From positions 1-54,132 of the forward strand of contig SVDN01000016.1 in the NCBI GenBank assembly GCA_015057825.1: a stretch of 54,132 bases of DNA. The letters run 5' to 3'. Within the stretch, counting starts at the first letter, position 1. Every line of letters begins with the position of its first letter. This DNA comes from Lachnospiraceae bacterium (GTDB taxonomy: Bacteria > Bacillota > Clostridia > Lachnospirales > Lachnospiraceae). The notes under the pieces were generated by a model. That model was not told where the DNA came from. It saw only the letters and a list, made by a program, of their open reading frames with translations, and did no database searches. Below, one piece after another: positions 22,249-30,746 of this stretch. Position numbers and translations under genes: made by a program.

Positions 22249-24297
22249 TACCATTATCTTTCCGCTGTTAATTGCATTTACAAAACAATCAACCACATTC
22301 GGATCGAACTGACTGCCTTTGCAGGCATTAAGTTCTTTTACCGCATCTTCAACAGGCATGGCCTTTTTATATGGCCTGTCATGGGTCATAACGTCGAAAG
22401 AATCGATTACAGATACAACCCTCGCAATCAAAGGAATCTGCTCTTCCTTAAAGCCGTTTGGATAACCTTTTCCGTCCCATCTTTCGTGATGACACAAAAT
22501 ACCCATGGCAATAGAGGAAAGCTCCGGTGAAGCTTTGGCAATATAATAACCTTTTTCGGAATGTTGGCGCATAAGCGTCCATTCATCTTCATCCAAAGGA
22601 CCCGGTTTGTGAAGAATCCTTTCGGCAATGGTGATTTTTCCTATATCATGAAGTACCGCAAGAAGCTCTAATTCGCTGGTTTCAGCATAAGACATATTCA
22701 TTTCTTTTGCTATTATTCGGGCTATCTCCTTGCTTCTTTCCTCATGATTGTGGGTTTCGATGTCACGCTGGCTGATTGCCGCCATAAGGGCATTAAGCAA
22801 TGCACTCTTTGAGCTTTCGCTTTCCATCATTTTCTTTTTAATCATGGAGTTTCTGGCAACCTTATAGGCTTCACTTAAACTTCCGCCTACGATTCTGTTG
22901 GTGAAAATACCGAATTCAATTGACAAAGTACCCTCTTTATCAAAAGGATTGTCCATTATTTTTTCTTTGATTATTTCCATCATATTAATGATGTCTTGCT
23001 CTTTTCTGTCCGTAAATATAAGAGCCGTGTCATCACCGTCAAATCTGGCTATAAAGGTATCCGGCGGAACCGTATCTCTGACCACATCCGCAATGTGTTT
23101 TAAGGCCAAATCGCCTTTTTCCGGTCCGTACAAATCATTAAAAAGTTTTAAGCCGTTTGTGTTGTAAACGCAAATGGTTACCGGCAAGATTCTTTGAGCC
23201 TCAAGCTCTTTAAGCTTGTTAAAGAAACATTCTCTGTTGTAAAATCCTGTCTTTTCATCGTATTTTTGCATCATTTCGATCTTTTCGGTAGCATGTTTTA
23301 CTTCCGTAACATCCACGCAAATTACCATTTTGGCAACAAGATTGTTTTTGAAATCGTAAATACGACGATATGTTATTCGAAAAATAGATTCCGAGTTGTT
23401 AAATTCAAGATATTGATCCTTTTTATCCGATGAATCATCCGGAATGTCCAAATTCAATTTTTCCGCAAAGAATTCTTCAAAAGTATATTCCCTTAAATAA
23501 CTTTCATCGATTCCGAAGTATTCCCTTGCCGCTTCATTGTAATCAATAAGTTTATCAAGATCGTCAAAGACCACAATGGCGTTTTCTATTTCATCGAAAG
23601 CAGCCTTTCTTGTAAGTCGCATGGTAAAAGACTTCTTGTAATAAAACAGATAGAAGTAAAACCATATTTCTATAAAAGAAACCGCATATTTGGAAAAATC
23701 GAAAGATAAATTTGTCAAAGTCAACAAAAATGATACGGTCACACCAATCAGTCCCACAACAAACATTGATATATACTGATTTTTGTATATCCAATTTGTT
23801 TTAAAAATCTTATATAGAATTATCGCAAGGGACAGTATAATTACAGCCGAATTCCATACAACATGGAAATACATAAAAGGTCCGGCCGTGGAAATAAGAT
23901 CGAATGTGTTTATTACCTCATTTCCGGTAGTTGGCGCATAATACATATAGTGGAGAGGGTTTGTTAAAAGCAGTGCATTATCAATGCATGCAATAATCAA
24001 AAGCGGATTTTGCAGATGAAATCTGTGCTTGAATTCCACAACATCGCATACGCTGCAGTAAAGCGCAAGGGTGCAGAAATTCCAGCAAATAATTCTTGCC
24101 GCTTTACCAATTTGAATAAGCAATAAATTGTCCGAATATGTATATAAAATGAAAAATATATTGATAAGGACAGTTGTAATAAAAAACCAGAAAAGCGCAG
24201 CGCTTTCGGGCTTTTTCTTCGCAAGTGTCCTAACAGACAAAATAAACAGAACGACCGATAATGCGACTATCAGCCAAAAATTAATTAAATGAATCAT
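22246..24297 (-). CDS. 7TM-PAS-GGDEF(degenerate)-HD-GYP signalling protein
   Basis: A 683-residue membrane protein. About seven hydrophobic segments fill 1-220 and resemble histidine-kinase-type 7TM sensors. A PAS-like domain follows (about 225-340). The GGDEF domain (about 345-495) reads DGDDT at 420-424 instead of GGDEF, so cyclase activity is probably lost. The C-terminal HD-GYP domain (about 500-683) is intact: HDIGK at 550-554 and HHERWDGKGYP at 603-613. The likely role is cyclic di-GMP breakdown in response to a membrane or PAS signal. It is a single gene with its own promoter (24328-24356). Its location beside a flagellar locus fits motility control. Confidence 0.88.
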   Translation of the reverse strand: MIHLINFWLIVALSVVLFILSVRTLAKKKPESAALFWFFITTVLINIFFILYTYSDNLLLIQIGKAARIICWNFCTLALYCSVCDVVEFKHRFHLQNPLLIIACIDNALLLTNPLHYMYYAPTTGNEVINTFDLISTAGPFMYFHVVWNSAVIILSLAIILYKIFKTNWIYKNQYISMFVVGLIGVTVSFLLTLTNLSFDFSKYAVSFIEIWFYFYLFYYKKSFTMRLTRKAAFDEIENAIVVFDDLDKLIDYNEAAREYFGIDESYLREYTFEEFFAEKLNLDIPDDSSDKKDQYLEFNNSESIFRITYRRIYDFKNNLVAKMVICVDVTEVKHATEKIEMMQKYDEKTGFYNRECFFNKLKELEAQRILPVTICVYNTNGLKLFNDLYGPEKGDLALKHIADVVRDTVPPDTFIARFDGDDTALIFTDRKEQDIINMMEIIKEKIMDNPFDKEGTLSIEFGIFTNRIVGGSLSEAYKVARNSMIKKKMMESESSKSALLNALMAAISQRDIETHNHEERSKEIARIIAKEMNMSYAETSELELLAVLHDIGKITIAERILHKPGPLDEDEWTLMRQHSEKGYYIAKASPELSSIAMGILCHHERWDGKGYPNGFKEEQIPLIARVVSVIDSFDVMTHDRPYKKAMPVEDAVKELNACKGSQFDPNVVDCFVNAINSGKIMV

Positions 24298-24327
24298 AAA
24301 TTCCTTCCCAACCCAAATCTTATGATA

Positions 24328-24356
24328 ATACTAACATTTAATACATAAAAATGCAA
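24328..24356 (-). promoter_or_regulatory. Sigma-A-like promoter of the 7TM HD-GYP gene
   Basis: The minus strand reads TTGCAT (24351-24356), 17 bases, TAGTAT (24328-24333), about 30 bases before the ATG. A short near-palindrome GGACTATATAGCCC at 24367-24380 lies upstream and could bind a regulator. Confidence 0.5.
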
Positions 24357-24403
24357 TAATACATATGGACTATATAGCCCTTCTTAAAGGCGAAATAACT
24401 TTC

Positions 24404-24437
24404 AAAAAAATAAACGGCCCGAGATTTACTCGAGCCG
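24404..24437 (-). terminator. Intrinsic terminator after hppA
   Basis: The minus strand has CGGCTCGAG-TAAAT-CTCGGGCCG (one central mismatch) followed by TTTATTTTTTT. It lies 30 bases after the hppA stop codon. Confidence 0.85.
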
Positions 24438-24466
24438 CAATAGTTTATCTCTTAATGGATTATTAA

Positions 24467-26521
24467 TTACATCATAAGATTATCAAGGATTGAACCTACA
24501 GCTACAAATGCAGGAGCAAATACGATTGATACGATACTCATTAATTTGATAAGAATGTTGATTGATGGGCCTGATGTATCCTTGAAAGGATCACCTACAG
24601 TATCACCAACTACAGCTGCTTTATGAGCATCTGAACCTTTACCGCCGTGTGTACCACCCTCGATGTATTTCTTAGCGTTATCCCATGCGCCGCCGGCATT
24701 TGACATGAAGATTGCCATAAGAACACCTGTAACCAAAGCACCTGCAAGAAGACCACCAAGTGATTCAACGCCGAGTACGAAACCAACGATGATTGGTGCT
24801 GCTACTGCAATGATACCAGGTAAAATCATGTGTTTAAGTGATGCTTTTGTTGAAATAGCAACGCAAGCTTTATAATCAGGTTCGCCTTTTCCTTCAAGAA
24901 TACCGAATTCTCTGAACTGACGACGAACTTCTTCGATCATTTTGTTAGCTGCTTTTGATACAGATTCCATTGTTAAAGCCGAGAATACGAATGGAAGCAT
25001 ACCACCGATTAAGATACCGACTGTAACTCTGAAGTCAAGAATATCAAAGCTTAAAATATCTTCACCTGATTTGTTCAAAACGATTGACTGGAATGAGAAG
25101 AACAATGCAAGTGCTGTAAGTGCTGCAGAACCGATAGCGAAACCTTTACCGATAGCTGCTGTTGTGTTACCTACTGCATCAAGTTTATCTGTAATGTCAC
25201 GAACCGATTCATCAAGTTCTGCCATTTCAGCGATACCACCTGCGTTATCAGCGATAGGACCATATGAGTCAACCGCTACGGTGATACCTGTTGTTGAAAG
25301 CATACCAACAGCTGCAAGTGCGATACCGTAAACACTTCCGCCTGTTACAAGGTAAGAAACAATGATACCGATTGCAATGAAGATAATCGGAATAACAGTT
25401 GATTTCATACCAACAGCAAGACCTGAAATGATTGTTGTAGCCGAACCTGTTTCAGACTGTTCTGCAATAGTCTGAACGGATTTATATTTTTCAGATGTAA
25501 ATACTTCTGTCATACCACCGATGATAAGACCAACAACAAGACCTGCAACTACTGCGATAGCGTGACGTACGCTGCCAAGTACAACATAGTCAAGAATAAA
25601 TGCTACGATAACTACAATAATTGATGCTGTATATGTACCGATGTTAAGAGCTTTCTGTGGGTTTCCGCCTTCTTTACCGCGTACAAACAATGTACCGATG
25701 ATAGATGCGATGATACCAACAGCCGCAATAACAACAGGGAACATCATATATCCCATTTCGTTCATTCCTGCTGCGAATGCAAGACCAAGTGTGATTGCTG
25801 AAATGATTGCGCCTACGAAACTTTCGAAAAGGTCAGCACCCATACCCGCAACGTCACCTACGTTGTCACCTACGTTATCAGCGATAACTGCAGGGTTACG
25901 TGGATCATCTTCAGGAATACCTGCTTCTACTTTACCTACAAGGTCAGCACCTACGTCAGCAGCTTTTGTATAGATACCGCCACCAACACGGGCAAACAAA
26001 GCGATAAGTGATGCACCTAATGAGAAACCGAATAAGATGTCTGCATTTTTTGTAACTGCGAAAATTACGCTTACACCTAAGATACCAAGACCTGCAACGC
26101 ACATACCCATTACAGTACCGCCTGAGAAAGCTACTTTTAAAGCGCCTGCCATACCTTTGTCTTTAGCTGCTGCTGCAGTTCTAACATTTGCTTTTGTTGC
26201 AACGCTCATACCGAAGTAACCTGCGATGATTGAGCAGAATGCACCGAATAAGAAGCAGATTGCTGTTCCCCAGCTACCCGAATCTCCCGGAATACCGTTA
26301 CCTGTAAATAAGCCGATTGCAAGGAATACAACGATAATAACTACTACTAATATCTTGTATTCAGAGAATAAGAATGCTTTGGCACCTTCGTTGATTGCTT
26401 TCGCGATGCCTTTCATTCTGTCGTTGCCGGCATCCTTTTTACTTACGCCTGCCGCAAGGCCGATTGCGTAAATAAGAGCGATTACACCGGCGATAACGCC
26501 TAAATAAATTAACCAATCCAT
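24467..26521 (-). CDS. hppA: Membrane-bound, K+-dependent ion-translocating pyrophosphatase
   Basis: An integral membrane enzyme that couples pyrophosphate hydrolysis to H+ or Na+ export. It has 684 residues from the ATG at 26521. AAGGAG lies about 9 bases before it; the open frame continues 19 codons upstream but has no ribosome site there. The catalytic motifs are intact: [21 protein letters not shown] (190-210) and DNVGDNVGD (216-224). At GNTTAA (451-456) the residue that is Lys in K+-independent enzymes is Ala, so K+ dependence is expected. Whether it pumps Na+ or H+ cannot be decided here. It saves energy in anaerobes living near the thermodynamic limit, in keeping with the nearby hydrogenase. 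Confidence 0.96.
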   Translation of the reverse strand: MDWLIYLGVIAGVIALIYAIGLAAGVSKKDAGNDRMKGIAKAINEGAKAFLFSEYKILVVVIIVVFLAIGLFTGNGIPGDSGSWGTAICFLFGAFCSIIAGYFGMSVATKANVRTAAAAKDKGMAGALKVAFSGGTVMGMCVAGLGILGVSVIFAVTKNADILFGFSLGASLIALFARVGGGIYTKAADVGADLVGKVEAGIPEDDPRNPAVIADNVGDNVGDVAGMGADLFESFVGAIISAITLGLAFAAGMNEMGYMMFPVVIAAVGIIASIIGTLFVRGKEGGNPQKALNIGTYTASIIVVIVAFILDYVVLGSVRHAIAVVAGLVVGLIIGGMTEVFTSEKYKSVQTIAEQSETGSATTIISGLAVGMKSTVIPIIFIAIGIIVSYLVTGGSVYGIALAAVGMLSTTGITVAVDSYGPIADNAGGIAEMAELDESVRDITDKLDAVGNTTAAIGKGFAIGSAALTALALFFSFQSIVLNKSGEDILSFDILDFRVTVGILIGGMLPFVFSALTMESVSKAANKMIEEVRRQFREFGILEGKGEPDYKACVAISTKASLKHMILPGIIAVAAPIIVGFVLGVESLGGLLAGALVTGVLMAIFMSNAGGAWDNAKKYIEGGTHGGKGSDAHKAAVVGDTVGDPFKDTSGPSINILIKLMSIVSIVFAPAFVAVGSILDNLMM

Positions 26522-26734
26522 TTGAATGCTCTCCTTTTTATTAATTTGCCACAATTTTTTTGCAACATAAAAATACACGCTCGTATTACGTGCGTATATT
26601 ATATATTAAGTGTTTTTTCAGAAAAGTCAATAAAAAATTCCCTTATAAAAATAAACTTTGTTAAAAATCCACATATTAAATCGAATTTTTTTGCATTCAA
26701 CTTGTAAAAACTTTTGCATTTCTTTCCTATAGAT

Positions 26735-26765
26735 AAAGAGTCGGGAAGAATAATCCCGACTCTTT
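26735..26765 (-). terminator. Intrinsic terminator after the PHP gene
   Basis: AAAGAGTCGGGA and TCCCGACTCTTT form a 12 bp perfect stem with a 7-base loop. It lies about 55 bases after the PHP stop codon at 26818. The 296 bp between hppA and the PHP gene holds this terminator, an AT-rich hppA leader and a TTGACT box near 26612-26617 that could be the hppA -35. Confidence 0.8.
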
Positions 26766-26817
26766 ACAGTTACTTTTTGTTCTTTAATTAATACAGTTAA
26801 TTAATCTTCGTCCAATC

Positions 26818-27519
26818 CTACGTATTTTTTAAATAATCAATCAGCGCTTCTACGCTTCTTTCTTTAAGCTCTATATTATTTATCGGCTCATTTATGTTTT
26901 CCAAATAGTGGGCATCCGAATCTCTTATAATTTTAAAAGAAGAAATATCTTCTTTTATCTCCGTACCCTCGCCGAATACTTCAATTGAGTTGAATTTTGG
27001 TTTTTTTGGAACGGCACCCAAGATACCCAGCAAACTGTTTGCCACTTTATTGATATGGGCCGGAAGAGCAACTCCTCCGTAAAAATCAACCGCATCGAAA
27101 ACCTCGTCAAATGCCAACCTTGTTGCACCGATTAAAAGGTTTTCTTCTTCTCCCACGATTTGGTCTTCTTCATTATATATGTATTGATTGCCGAAAATCT
27201 CCGCCTTGTTTTTTCTTTTGATTAATTTTTCGTAAACATATTCGTCAAATTTCAAAGCCTTCTCCACCGTAGGGAAATATCCCAATACGTGGATATCTTC
27301 TTGTGTGGTTATTTCAATGCCCGGTACAAAAAGTATACCGTATTCATCCGCAACTTTTTTTGCCGCAGGTGTATTCCTACAACTGTTGTGATCCGTCAAA
27401 GCTATAAGGTCCAGTTCTTTCACAACCGCCATACCCACAATATTTGCGGGTGTCATATTTTCATCACCGCAAGGCGACAAACAGGAATGAATATGCAAAT
27501 CGTAGGACAGCTTAACCAT
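26818..27519 (-). CDS. PHP-domain phosphoesterase
   Basis: A 233-residue protein of the PHP superfamily (TrpH/polymerase-histidinol-phosphatase type). The metal-binding His motifs are visible: DLHIHSCLSPCGDE near 7-20, ALTDHNSCRNTP near 40-51, PGIEITTQEDIHVLGYF near 65-81, PAHINK near 158-163 and DSDAHYLENI near 204-213. It probably hydrolyses a phosphodiester or nucleotide, with the substrate unknown. Its ATG overlaps the stop of the DRTGG gene by one base, so it is translationally coupled. It is last in the hydrogenase-associated minus-strand operon, a constant neighbour in clostridial hydrogenase loci as far as I recall. Confidence 0.85.
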   Translation of the reverse strand: MVKLSYDLHIHSCLSPCGDENMTPANIVGMAVVKELDLIALTDHNSCRNTPAAKKVADEYGILFVPGIEITTQEDIHVLGYFPTVEKALKFDEYVYEKLIKRKNKAEIFGNQYIYNEEDQIVGEEENLLIGATRLAFDEVFDAVDFYGGVALPAHINKVANSLLGILGAVPKKPKFNSIEVFGEGTEIKEDISSFKIIRDSDAHYLENINEPINNIELKERSVEALIDYLKNT

Positions 27520-27848
27520 TACAATAACCTCATTATTTTTTCGGCTGCTTCAAAAATCGGCTCATCCGTGGAAAGTACGCAGATTCCGTTTTCCTTGGCT
27601 TTTGACATCGCCACATCATCAAGATGAGCGCCTTCCGCAAGCACGACGCAGGCGATATCCGCTAGCTCCGCAACCGCAATGGTATTAACATTTCCCATTA
27701 CCGTTACCCATGCGGCTCCTTTGGGTGCCCTGCCCATGGCGAAGCTTAAAAGGTCACAGCAAAAAGGCTTGCTTATTTCTATATCGTTGTCATAGCCTTC
27801 GTTAACGACAGCAAAGATTTTTTTATCCAATAGCTCAGTTACTTTCAT
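27519..27848 (-). CDS. DRTGG-domain protein (second copy)
   Basis: A 109-residue single-domain protein of the DRTGG fold (MKVTELLDKKIFAVVNEGYD, AWVTVMGNVNTIAVAELADI, GAHLDDVAMSKAKENGICVL). DRTGG domains occur with CBS and kinase domains and are suspected to bind a small ligand, but no function is established. It overlaps the end of the hydrogenase-like gene by 14 bases. A homologous domain is encoded at 29545-29901 in the same operon. The two share layout but little sequence, so they may form a heteromer. Confidence 0.8.
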   Translation of the reverse strand: MKVTELLDKKIFAVVNEGYDNDIEISKPFCCDLLSFAMGRAPKGAAWVTVMGNVNTIAVAELADIACVVLAEGAHLDDVAMSKAKENGICVLSTDEPIFEAAEKIMRLL

Positions 27849-29109
27849 TGTTATCCTCCATAATCTTGAAGCTGTCTATCAATGGGCATTCGGTTCTGTT
27901 TACTATTCCCCTGACGATATCCTGGGCAAAGGCACGGCAGCTTGGCGCTCCGCAACCGCCGCAGTCGTATCCCGGGAATTTTTTCTCAAGTTCATCGACT
28001 TTGGCTCTTAAGCTTATGCTTTCCGCAATATTTTCTCCCAGTCTGAATACCGGCTTATAATCCATTTCTTTTTGCCACATGGTTTTATTTGCAAGCTCGG
28101 CATCATTTATATCCATGGAATTTTTAAATTCCGGCATGTTGGCTCTGAGTGTTTGCAATTTTGCTCTTGCGATAAACGGATTTTCAACATTTAATGCACC
28201 GCCTACGCAACCGCCGTTGCAGGCATTCAACTCTACAAACTTAAGCTTGTGAAGTTTTTCTCCTTCAAGCTCTTCCAATACTTCCATTACGTTTTCGATT
28301 CCATCCGCCGCAATGTAAGCTTCTTTGGTTACTCCCACAGCCTGGCCGGATGTGGAACCCCATCTGATTCCGGCTCTTCCGGCAATGGATAAATCTTCTA
28401 CTTTGTATTGAATCTCCGACATTGCGTTAAGTAATCTCGGATATATTTCTTTAATGGCAAGCACTCCATCGATTCCCGTCTTTTCGATACCAAGAGGTAA
28501 GACCATGGATGTTACTTTTGCGGGACACGGAGATATTGCAAATACGCCGATTTTTTCCGCAGGCAAACCCGTGGTTTGCATGGCTCTTCGTCTTGCCTCG
28601 TATGCCGCAAGTTCCATGCTGCTGATAAACGGCATTATATGTTCGATAAGACTTGGGAACCTGATGGATATAAGTCTTACAACCGCAGGGCATTCCGCGC
28701 TTATTAACGGCCATTTGTCTTTATGTTCTTCAATATAGCTTTTCATTTTAAGGGTTTGATATTCCGCTGCCGCCGCAGTTTCGAAAACATAATCAAATCC
28801 CAATTGCTTTAATCCCGTAAGCACGATATTAACATCCGAAAGATTGTTAAACTGTCCGTACAGTGCCTGATCGGGTAGTGCTATTTTATATTCATACTTA
28901 TTAATATCTTCAAACTTGGTGTACATGCTTTGTTTTGCATGCGCAGGGCAAATCCTGATGCATTCACCGCAGTCAACGCATTTTTCCCTGGTAATCACCG
29001 CTTTGCCCTTTCTAACCCTTATTGCTTCGGTAGGACATCGCTTAATGCAATTAATACAACCCTTACATCGTTTTGCGTCAAGAGTTACTGACGTATAAAA
29101 ATCTGCCAT
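27835..29109 (-). CDS. Sensory-type [FeFe] hydrogenase-like iron-sulfur protein
   Basis: A 424-residue cytoplasmic protein. Two [4Fe-4S] ferredoxin motifs (Cys 15/18/21/25 and 44/47/50/54) precede an H-cluster-type domain (about 75-320). The four H-cluster cysteines are retained at C140 (SAECP), C195 (ISPCPAK), C297 and C301 (NACNGGC). The proton-transfer Cys of TSCCP is replaced by Glu139, and Met of MPC by Ser. A C-terminal Fe-S domain has Cys 383/386/391/408. There is no PAS or kinase domain. This pattern resembles group C/D (HydS-like) enzymes proposed as H2 or redox sensors with low turnover. It sits in an operon with an RsbW-like ATPase and two DRTGG proteins, divergent from the catalytic hydrogenase. 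Confidence 0.85.
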   Translation of the reverse strand: MADFYTSVTLDAKRCKGCINCIKRCPTEAIRVRKGKAVITREKCVDCGECIRICPAHAKQSMYTKFEDINKYEYKIALPDQALYGQFNNLSDVNIVLTGLKQLGFDYVFETAAAAEYQTLKMKSYIEEHKDKWPLISAECPAVVRLISIRFPSLIEHIMPFISSMELAAYEARRRAMQTTGLPAEKIGVFAISPCPAKVTSMVLPLGIEKTGIDGVLAIKEIYPRLLNAMSEIQYKVEDLSIAGRAGIRWGSTSGQAVGVTKEAYIAADGIENVMEVLEELEGEKLHKLKFVELNACNGGCVGGALNVENPFIARAKLQTLRANMPEFKNSMDINDAELANKTMWQKEMDYKPVFRLGENIAESISLRAKVDELEKKFPGYDCGGCGAPSCRAFAQDIVRGIVNRTECPLIDSFKIMEDNNESN

Positions 29110-29123
29110 GATTTAACTCCTAT

Positions 29124-29555
29124 TTATTCCTTTGTAAAAAACTTCATGGTTACTGTGGTCCCCACGCCCACTTCTGTATCTATAACCATTTCGTCAGAAT
29201 GTTTTTTCATGTTCGGCAAACCCATACCTGCGCCAAAACCAAGCTCGATTGCGTCGTCGGATGCTGTGGAAAAACCTTCCTGCATGGCTTTTTCCACATC
29301 CGGAATACCTTTTCCCACATCCTTCAAAACAACTTCTACTCCGTCCGGTTTTATGAATACCTTTGCCACGCCCGAATCGGCGTGAATTACCATATTTATC
29401 TCGCCTTCGTACATGGCAATGGCGACACGTTTAATCAACTCTGCCGGCATGCCGACTTCCTTCAAGGTTGTTTTCACTCTACTGGAAGCCTCGCCCGCGC
29501 GCTGGTAATCGTTACCGTCTACCTCAAAGTCAAGCTCCAAAGCATCATTTTCCAT
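29124..29555 (-). CDS. RsbW/SpoIIAB-like ATP-binding regulator
   Basis: A 143-residue GHKL-fold ATPase like anti-sigma kinases. The N-box YEGEINMVIHA, G1 box DVGKGIPD and G2 box GFGAGMGLPN are present. The ATG at 29555 (MENDALELDF) has AGGAG 7 bases upstream. The longer open frame starts inside the preceding gene without a ribosome site and is rejected. It overlaps the upstream DRTGG gene by 11 bases. No partner sigma or anti-sigma antagonist gene is nearby, so its target is unknown. A signalling role with the sensory hydrogenase is inferred from the operon. Confidence 0.82.
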   Translation of the reverse strand: MENDALELDFEVDGNDYQRAGEASSRVKTTLKEVGMPAELIKRVAIAMYEGEINMVIHADSGVAKVFIKPDGVEVVLKDVGKGIPDVEKAMQEGFSTASDDAIELGFGAGMGLPNMKKHSDEMVIDTEVGVGTTVTMKFFTKE

Positions 29556-29901
29556 TGGATACTCCTCTTCCTTTTCCCTCTTCGTAAAGAATACCGCATG
29601 TGTCAAACATTGATTTTTTGGTTGCCAAAACGACAATTCCGCTGTCTTTTGCCGCTTCAATCAACTCATCACATGGACAAACACCTCTGACGATAACCAC
29701 GCAAACCATATCCAGCATTTCCGCGGTTCTTATTACCTGCGCATTTCCAAGTCCCGTTACAAGTACGGAAATTTCTTGCTCCTGAGCCAAAACACTACTC
29801 ATAAGATCGGTAGCGTAAATCGTTCCCGCTTCCTTTGCTCCAAGGTCTTCTCCACATACAAGTTCCGCATCAACCATTCTTCTGATGTCTTCTACAGTCA
29901 T
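29545..29901 (-). CDS. DRTGG-domain protein (first copy)
   Basis: A 118-residue DRTGG-fold protein (MTVEDIRRMVDAELVCGEDL, then ISVLVTGLGNAQVIRTAEML and VVIVRGVCPCDELIEAAKDS). It is the first gene of the minus-strand hydrogenase-associated operon. AGGAGGAGG precedes the ATG. Cysteines occur at CGED, MVC, VCPC and TCG, more than in the second copy, which might allow metal or redox binding, but that is speculation. Operon order: DRTGG, ATPase, sensory hydrogenase, DRTGG, PHP. Confidence 0.8.
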   Translation of the reverse strand: MTVEDIRRMVDAELVCGEDLGAKEAGTIYATDLMSSVLAQEQEISVLVTGLGNAQVIRTAEMLDMVCVVIVRGVCPCDELIEAAKDSGIVVLATKKSMFDTCGILYEEGKGRGVSNGK

Positions 29902-29941
29902 ACTTTTCCTCCTCCTTAGTTGACCTTAAATAATATATACG

Positions 29942-29961
29942 ATAAAACAAATTTGTTTTAT
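29942..29961. promoter_or_regulatory. 20 bp perfect palindrome ATAAAACAAA/TTTGTTTTAT
   Basis: It lies just downstream of a TATAAT box (29970-29975, minus strand), hence at about the transcription start of the minus-strand operon. That is a classic repressor operator position. The half-site does not match the Rex consensus (TTGTTAA) exactly, though it shares TTGTT, and no regulator gene adjoins it. Confidence 0.5.
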
Positions 29962-30001
29962 TCTTTCCTATTATAATGTAATAACTTTTTTGCATATAGC
30001 T

Positions 30002-30018
30002 TACTACTATTTGTAGTA
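30002..30018. promoter_or_regulatory. Dyad TACTAC-N5-GTAGTA, relative of the 21041 operator
   Basis: The 6 bp arms are perfect. The inner 15 bases ACTACTATTTGTAGT match the PucR-like gene's operator (21041-21055) at 13 positions. It lies about 45 bases upstream of the expected minus-strand start, an activator-type position. Confidence 0.45.
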
Positions 30019-30174
30019 TATCAAAAAATATGATTTCTCTCAATCATTCACGCCCTCGATTGGTGATTTTTGCGGATTGTACTAAAAAAATACCGTATTT
30101 CAAAAGTTTGCAAAGTCCAAAATTTCGCGTATTTACTGGATTTTTTGGAATCTTTGTTAAATTTTAAACTTTTG

Positions 30175-30203
30175 TTTACATATTGTACTTAAAATGATAC
30201 ACT
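30175..30203 (+). promoter_or_regulatory. Sigma-A-like promoter of the hydC operon
   Basis: TTTACA (30175-30180), 17 bases, TACACT (30198-30203), about 45 bases before the hydC ATG. It is the best match upstream of the bifurcating hydrogenase operon. Confidence 0.6.
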
Positions 30204-30250
30204 AAAAATACCTTGCAATAATAGCAAATTTAATATTAGGAGGTCTAAAA

Positions 30251-30745
30251 ATGGTCGCAGCAAAATCTACGGTTCCTTTTAACGGAACTGCTGAACAGAA
30301 GGCAGAGTTACTTGAAGTTATCAACAGCCTCAAGGACCAAAAAGGTTGCCTTATCCCTATTTTGCAGAAAGCTCAGGGTATTTACGGTTACTTGCCTATC
30401 GAAGTTCAGACAATTATCTCGGATGAATTGAATGTTCCACTTGAAAAAATCTATGGAATAGTAACATTCTACTCATTCTTCTCTCTTTATCCAAAGGGAA
30501 AATACGGCATTTCAGTCTGTCTTGGTACAGCCTGCTATGTAAAAGGTTCAGGAGATATCTTCAATTCTCTTAAAGAAAAACTCGGAATTGAAAGTGGACA
30601 ATGCACACCTGACGGTAAATTCTCGCTTGATGCTTGCCGTTGCGTAGGTGCTTGTGGTTTAGCTCCTGTTATGATGATAAACGATGACGTTTATGGTCGA
30701 CTTACAAAGGGCGAACTCGACGATATTTTAGCTAAGTACAACTAA
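30251..30745 (+). CDS. hydC: Bifurcating hydrogenase subunit HydC (NuoE-like)
   Basis: A 164-residue thioredoxin-like [2Fe-2S] protein of the NuoE family. The ligand cysteines are in VCLGTACYVKG and CRCVGACGLAP. It transfers electrons within the HydABC complex, which couples ferredoxin and NADH oxidation to H2 production or the reverse. AGGAGG lies 9 bases before the ATG. It heads the plus-strand operon, whose gene order matches Acetobacterium woodii hydCEDBA. The next gene starts one base after its stop codon. Confidence 0.93.
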   Translation: MVAAKSTVPFNGTAEQKAELLEVINSLKDQKGCLIPILQKAQGIYGYLPIEVQTIISDELNVPLEKIYGIVTFYSFFSLYPKGKYGISVCLGTACYVKGSGDIFNSLKEKLGIESGQCTPDGKFSLDACRCVGACGLAPVMMINDDVYGRLTKGELDDILAKYN

Positions 30746-30746
30746 A

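Larger units (their letters stand above)
29902..30250. promoter_or_regulatory. Divergent regulatory region of the hydrogenase locus
   Basis: A 349 bp AT-rich gap between the two hydrogenase operons. It holds a 20 bp perfect palindrome (29942-29961), a TATAAT box facing the minus strand (29970-29975), a TACTAC/GTAGTA dyad (30002-30018) and the hydC promoter (30175-30203). Weaker stems occur near 30040-30075 and at TCCAAAA/TTTTGGA near 30116-30151. No riboswitch class was recognised. Confidence 0.6.
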
